Positions 58,985 through 64,000 of a stretch of DNA of 64,000 nucleotides are shown here, piece after piece; the stretch's first letter is position 1; each line of letters opens with the position of its first letter. The DNA comes from Schistosoma mansoni (Eukaryota; Platyhelminthes; Trematoda; Strigeidida; Schistosomatidae). The DNA lies in NCBI RefSeq assembly GCF_000237925.1, contig NW_017386123.1, positions 79,239-143,238 on the forward strand, given 5' to 3'. Under the pieces are notes generated by a model, which searched no databases, had not been told where the DNA came from, and was given only the letters and a program-made list of their open reading frames with translations. The position numbers and the translations under genes were made by a program.

Positions 58985-59398
58985 CCAAAGCAGATCGTCT
59001 TCTTAGAGGGCCACACCGGGAGCCTTCAACCTAAAAGTCTGATCCATAAGGCAACGGAGCATCGTGAGGAGATGCAGTCCCATGGTAGCTGGTGACCAAC
59101 AATTGGTTCATACGCCATTTGTTCCCCCAGGATACTAGAGTCCATGTGCACCATTGGTTTAGAATGAGGGTTTTCCAACTCCCCTAGGTAGACTTTCCGT
59201 GTCCACCAACACGGTTAAAACGCCGAGCATTCGCTTTTCGCCCTCTCAATTTCGTAAACAACACCCCGGCCACGAGAAGGCAGTGAGTAGGACTTCCCTG
59301 ACAGAGGCTATATACGCGTGGCCATGTGAGAGCATTTGGATAGGGAGAGCGGACTCTCCCCACTCTCGGCCGTACCAGGGCATTTGGGGGCCTATCAC
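58985..59398 (-). repeat. dispersed repeat R, copy 3
   Basis: It aligns with copies 1 and 2 but lacks the A-rich tail end (it starts at ACC.AAGCAGATCGTCTTCTTA). The plus strand carries the short frame STNTVKTPSIRFSPSQF. It lies only 1.5 kb from copy 2 in the same orientation. Confidence 0.75.
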
Positions 59399-59459
59399 CA
59401 GTTAAATGGTCTACTCAAGAAAACGCGTTCGACAGATACTGTAGTATTAGCTGGAAATC

Positions 59460-59800
59460 TAATTATCCAGATGGGGTGTCTATACACAGAGGAGAGTCTC
59501 CTAGATGACCAATAGGGACTTGTTGGTCACAGGTCAGATAGCAGCGACCGTCTCCTGTAGCTTTGTGGAGACTACAACCCGTTTCTGGTTAGCACTAACA
59601 ATCGGCACAACCATCTTCGACATGTTATGTGACGTCATTTCTCTGCAACTCGAGCCTGCATTCAGATTGATTATATCGCGACTAGTTCTTGATGCTGTGA
59701 TTGTGTACCAGACTGCTGTTCTCTTAAACGCACTTATCTGGACTCTGATTTTTACCTGATTTACGCCATGATATATATATATATATATATATTTAACCAC
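59460..59800. repeat. GC-richer unclassified segment with (AT)n at its right end
   Basis: The block differs from its surroundings in base content and is open in one frame on the plus strand for 84 codons (59505-59759). It contains GGAGAGTCTCC, itself a short palindrome, near its left end, and (AT)11 at 59771-59792. It may be a DNA-transposon or SINE remnant; no partner copy exists in the window. Confidence 0.35.
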
Positions 59801-61200
59801 TGAGCGTGGGCAAACAGGTACTCAACTTACTGTCTATCAAATATGTGATTTCTCTTCCTGTCGCTGATTTCTACTTTGGATTCACTGAATGTAGCTGCCT
59901 TTAATTATGTGGAATAAAGCATTATCTAGCGTTTACTCTGGTTCCTTATTTTTGGTCGTGAATCGGGTATCTGATAAAACATGATCTAATCCGTGTATAG
60001 CATGTCGAGTATCCAATCTAGTGGTAGTGTAAACTCGGTCATCAGTATTATTATCGTAGTATAGTAATACATCGCGGAAACTAGAATATAATTTCCACAC
60101 GCTCGTTATATCATAAATGAGTTGCATAAAAATTAATGCACAATTTTGTGTTCTATTGAAAACTCATAACTAAATATTAAAAGATGGATGTTAAACGAGC
60201 AAGTGAGTGTAAAACTATAAGATTTGCTAAATGATGGGAATTTTCGCTAAATGATATTATCATAAATTCAAACAAGACTTATGTGTAGCATATCTTACAA
60301 TCTCAAAAGACGTTTACATAATTAAGGTTTTTCAGAAAAGTCATTTGGGAATTATGTGAATGTAAATTTGTTTCATCTATTAATAATCATCGTTATTATA
60401 AATGATGAAGTAAATAAATGATTGGTTTGATATCCATTTACTTTATGCATCACTACTACTTCGTGGAGTAGCAGTAGACTAAAGATTAACTGTAAGACAA
60501 TATGGCGGTTCAATAATTAGCGTTTACGAATCGGTGCGTAGTCATTATTGTACATGAACACTAACAATAAATTGCTACAATTACGAATTTGTACATTATT
60601 AAATAGTTATTCGTAGCTACAAATAAACGAACAAATTCTCGAACTATTTTTTTAATCAATAGGGAATGAACAAGTGATATGGCTTACACAAACCGTAAAC
60701 ACTGTTTTTATCTATTACCGATGACATGAAATTGAGAAACGAAAATTAGCTGGTCTTCTTTGAGATAACACTGAGATCTGAGTGGGAATTAGATCACACA
60801 TCAATGAATATAATACCTCAACATCAATATACACAAAGTTGGCTAGAATCAGGGCCATTGCATAGTGTTGTGTAACTAAAAGCATTAGCCTTACGTGAAT
60901 AGCCCAGTTATCTTAAATGACTAACATAATGGCAGTTAGCGTAACTCACATCCTAACTTACCAACCTTATACTTATTTTCCTTGACCTAATTCCTCTATC
61001 AAGGCAATCTGTTGGCTTAAAAATGTCGTTTTAAGGTGTATTAACAACAATGAAAGCCAGTATTTGAAGACGATATGGGTAACGTGGTATAAAGTTTACA
61101 CAACAATTCATCAATACTATTTAAGAACTTGTACTTTTTCTTGTATCCTGTTAAGAACTGTGATCACCTGAGCAGATGAGGTACTAGGTGAGGTCTTACA
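59800..61200. other. AT-rich stretch, nothing recognised
   Basis: No gene or shared repeat was found. Confidence 0.3.
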
Positions 61201-61202
61201 TC

Positions 61203-61885
61203 GTTCATTGTCAGTCAGTCAGCAACAACGTAGAACTTCGTACGTACGTACATCTGTTCCAGTAGCCATACCACATTAGCACAGAGATGCAGTTGTCCAT
61301 TCAAATCCCATAGTGGTGGAGGTAGTAACAGTATAAGCAGCAATCGGAAAGATTAGGGTTTGAAGATGTTATTGAAGGAGTATAATCCAGTGAAATAAAT
61401 TTGAAAAGAGAAAAAGGATAGGAACATGAAGAATTCAAAAGATTAGAATTTGGGAGAACACAAAGAGTGGATGCACTTGCTCCATTGAAAGCAGTTTTGA
61501 GCCATGTCATTCAAGGTCTCTAACCATCGAGTGCTATCATCTCACAGATCCCAACCAGGTAGTCTACACCTACCAACATGGCTCAGTCCATTTGTCAGTG
61601 ACTTCGTGGATTTGTGCCACGTTTTGGTCTGGCCGCCCCTAGCTATCTTCCAACCTATTCATACACCATAAAACATCGCACGTCGGGGCAGTCGATGGTT
61701 GGGGATACGTCACACGTGTCCCAGCCATCTCAACTGATGAATTTTCACTACTTCATCAATCGATTTTCCATCCTTACCTAGTACCCGTTTCCTAACAACT
61801 GCATTACTTACTCGATGGTCCCAGGATATACGAGCAATGCTTCGAAGACACCTATGATCGAATAATAGTAGCCTACGCATATCCT
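61203..61885 (-). mobile_element. LINE family A (subfamily 2), 5'-truncated copy
   Basis: The minus strand holds LLLFDHRCLRSIARISWDHR, KRVLGKDGKSIDEVVKIHQL and RWLGHV, then the late coding part and the 3' UTR, with the CAGTCAGTCAG tail at the left. Where the complete copy has a TAG (17421) this one has TGG. About 60 bases near 61650-61700 do not fit well, so it is partly rearranged. No clear target duplication was found. Confidence 0.82.
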
Positions 61886-61959
61886 CCCGTCGCCGTGACT
61901 GTTTGGAAAAAGTGAAGTGGTGTTCAGTGTATGACATGGTATCGTGTTATAAAAGAAAG

Positions 61960-62130
61960 CCGTACGGGGCTAGCATCTGTCGGTCTTTCATGGCTCTGGT
62001 TGCGGTCCTGGAGATAATGCGATACTGGTTAGGGAGGTTATGGTATATGGCTCGGAATAGAAGTTATTGGAGGTTCTGCGAGAACTTTACTTATATAAGT
62101 AAGAGGGACCTATTTAAGTGAAAGAATCCC
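61960..62130 (+). mobile_element. diverged LINE 3' fragment
   Basis: The plus strand reads YWLGRLWYMARNRSYWR, similar to QWLETLGDMAQNRAQWR at the end of family A. It joins the reverse-oriented copy on its left. It is short and diverged, so the family is uncertain. Confidence 0.45.
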
Positions 62131-62604
62131 TCCTGGTTGTATATTTCTTGACTAAACTGCTCCTATTAATATTATTTTTTTCACTTCCATTCACTTATTT
62201 ATTTATTGTTTTTTATTACGCTCACCTTCCTTTATCCCTTCACAATCTTATTTTCTTATTGTGTGGCTCATGTTTATTTTGATTCCTTTTTGTACTTATA
62301 TTTGCTTTCAAATAGTAATATTACCACTATATATACACAGACTTGATCACATTATACCAAATACTTGATTCACGACCATAATAGAAAACCCGATTAATAC
62401 ACCAGACAATACCTTATTCAACACAATTACAAGCAATCACTTGGTGAGCCCAGAGTAGAAACCAATAATAGAAAGGAAATCATATTCACTGATTGGTGTC
62501 TGTTAGCCTGTCCATTTTCAATGGTCATTGACATCTTACTTTCATTACTGCACATTACAGATGTAAAATTATCCTCTTACAGGGTACATTTATCATTGTT
62601 CATT

Positions 62605-62760
62605 GAAGCGGTGGCTCAGCGGTTAAGGCGTTCAACTGTAGCCAAGGTATTGGTCCAAACCCAGCTGCGCCTTCTTCGGTCTGGGGAATCGGTTAGTATC
62701 GTTGCCTCTCACACTTAGAGTGGAACTCGAGGCCATAGACATGAATCTGTACCGAAATGG
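62605..62760 (+). mobile_element. tRNA-derived SINE
   Basis: GCGGTGGCTCAGCGGTTAAG (A box TGGCTCAGCGG) and TGGTCCAAACCCAGC (B box) stand at tRNA spacing. The body to about 62760 (TCGAGGCCATAGACATG...) is not tRNA-like. No working cloverleaf was seen. Confidence 0.65.
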
Positions 62761-62876
62761 ATTCCCAAATTCAACACATAAAACAACCAGTGTTTACTTC
62801 TAGCTATTCAGCTTATTATTGTTACTTTATTCTGCGTTCAGCTGTTTATCATCAGAGAATACAATAAAATATCAGC

Positions 62877-62902
62877 ATATATATATATATATATATATAT
62901 AT
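62877..62902. repeat. (AT)n microsatellite between ATCAGC repeats
   Basis: Thirteen AT units, with ATATCAGC on each side (62869 and 62899 regions). Confidence 0.9.
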
Positions 62903-62964
62903 CAGCAAATATCAGGATACAAGTTTGTTCATTCTCTGAGGGACTGTAATCCCTTTTACCGAAA

Positions 62965-63052
62965 GAAGTGAGGTAGTGGTGACCTAACGTTATAAAGCAT
63001 GTTGTTTTCAAACAGTAGGTCATAGGTTTGACTCGTGCTCTACCTACTTCGT
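62965..63052 (+). mobile_element. tRNA-like SINE head
   Basis: TAGTGGTGACCTAACG fits a weakened A box and ATAGGTTTGACTC a B box. The ends GAGGTAG and CTACCT can pair as an acceptor-like stem. Several mismatches make a working tRNA unlikely. Confidence 0.45.
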
Positions 63053-63054
63053 TT

Positions 63055-63480
63055 TCGACAGCAATGTGACTTGAAGTTGAGTTTATAAAACTGTACTTGT
63101 TATTTGAACCACATTATTATTATTATAATAGCAGTAATTATTATAAGGTAACTAATTGTATGTATGATTACTATGCAATCTATTGTTGTTAAAATGTATT
63201 AACATCACGTTTTGATAGTCACCTAGATTGGAATCCTCAAATCAGACTTTATACTTCATCCAGTTACTCAGTAGGAATAAGAGAAACGTGTGATGAATGT
63301 TTTAATTAAGCGTACTATGTTAGCCGCTACAGCAATTTATTGGAAAACGTCAAACCTTGGGAAAATGAAGACTTGGAATCATCATTCTATTTGGTCACTA
63401 CCCCTTGGTGTGTACCATTCAAGAGTTGTATAAGCTTCTTGATTAGTGACAAAAAGTTATTAGTTAGAGATATTATATGA
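63055..63480. other. AT-rich stretch, nothing recognised
   Basis: It runs up to the left end of the LINE at 63486. No gene was seen. Confidence 0.3.
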
Positions 63481-63485
63481 AACGA

Positions 63486-64000
63486 TGCACAACTACCCAC
63501 TATTCCCAGAAAACCTAAATGGAACATTGAAGTAGGCCCCCCGACCCTACCTGAAGTTCAAAAGTCCATAACTAATCTGAAACGAGGAAGAGCAGCTGGT
63601 CCAGATGGATTGGCTCCAGAGGTCTTTAAATATGGTGGCCCAATTTTAGCGACTAGGTTGACTAATATTCTGACTAAAATCTGGGAGTTGGACGTAATCC
63701 CATCCGACTGGTCACAATCACTTATTGTTCCAATATATAAGAAGGGGTGCAAATCATCCTGCGATAACCATAGAGGGATTAGTCTGACTAACATAGCATC
63801 TAAAATACTTGCCTCAATAATTATCGGGCGCCTAACTAAGACTCGTGAACTGCAAACACGAGAAAATCAGGCTGGCTTTCAGACTGGTCGTGGCTGCATC
63901 GACCACATATTCACTATTCGTCAGGGTTTAGACACAGACATGTTTATCGGCGTCTGACTATGATAGTTTTTCTTAAACTAAAAGCAACATTTGACTCTGT
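63486..64000 (+). mobile_element. LINE family A, reverse transcriptase part, runs off the window
   Basis: It aligns base for base with 16070-16585 of the complete copy at roughly 95% identity. It keeps GRAAGPDGLAPEVF and ENQAGFQTGRGCIDH. One base is missing near 63930 (TTTAGACAC for TTTAGAACAC), which shifts the frame and ends it at 63957. The catalytic FLD reads FLK. It begins abruptly at TGCACAACT, as a 5'-truncated insertion would. Its 3' part lies outside the window. Confidence 0.93.

Overview
The window looks like nuclear DNA of a blood fluke (Schistosoma or a very close trematode). It is AT-rich and sparse in genes, with split genes and canonical GT..AG introns. It is packed with repeat types known from schistosomes: two families of APE-type LINEs, CR1- and Penelope-type fragments, tRNA-derived SINEs including one with a hammerhead ribozyme (Sm-alpha type), Gypsy/Boudicca-like and BEL/Pao fossils, and a CACTA-like DNA transposon. 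The species cannot be told from the sequence alone.

Host genes. Two are supported, both on the minus strand. The first lies at about 9.3-13.9 kb. Exons 13029-13946 and 11613-12058 splice in phase into a PEHE-domain protein of the MSL1/KANSL1 type, a scaffold of MOF/KAT8 histone-acetyltransferase complexes; 9268-9340 may be a further exon. The second is the 3' end of an SLC37-type sugar-phosphate/phosphate antiporter: exons 49320-49472, 44417-44514 and 44250-44300, joined in phase across a 4.8 kb intron that holds an assembly gap.

Layout. 0-2.4 kb: minus-strand RTE-like LINE pieces. 2.4-7.8 kb: nothing recognised. 7.8-8.3 kb: solo LTR. 9-14 kb: PEHE gene plus a dispersed repeat. 14-17.9 kb: an almost complete LINE with an 11-bp target duplication, sitting in an intron of the PEHE gene. 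19.5-21.1 kb: a long foldback palindrome, a SINE and a CR1-like fragment. 22.2-32.2 kb: a BEL/Pao fossil on the minus strand that has swallowed an RTE-like LINE (itself split by a solo LTR) and a Boudicca-like element. 32.1-36 kb: Gypsy gag fragments, CACTA-like ends, 31-bp tandem repeats, a LINE tail and a transposase fragment. 37.7-39.3 kb: a compact gag-bearing element with very short LTRs, split by a Boudicca-like solo LTR. 39.3-64 kb: the SLC37 exons among LINE, SINE and Penelope fragments, ending in a LINE that runs off the window.

No operon, CRISPR array or clear new gene system was found. The value lies in the insertion history, which target-site duplications fix at several points, and in a few structures that no gene explains: the foldback, the shared stop codons of two LINE copies, the hammerhead SINE, and the CACTA-type subterminal repeats.
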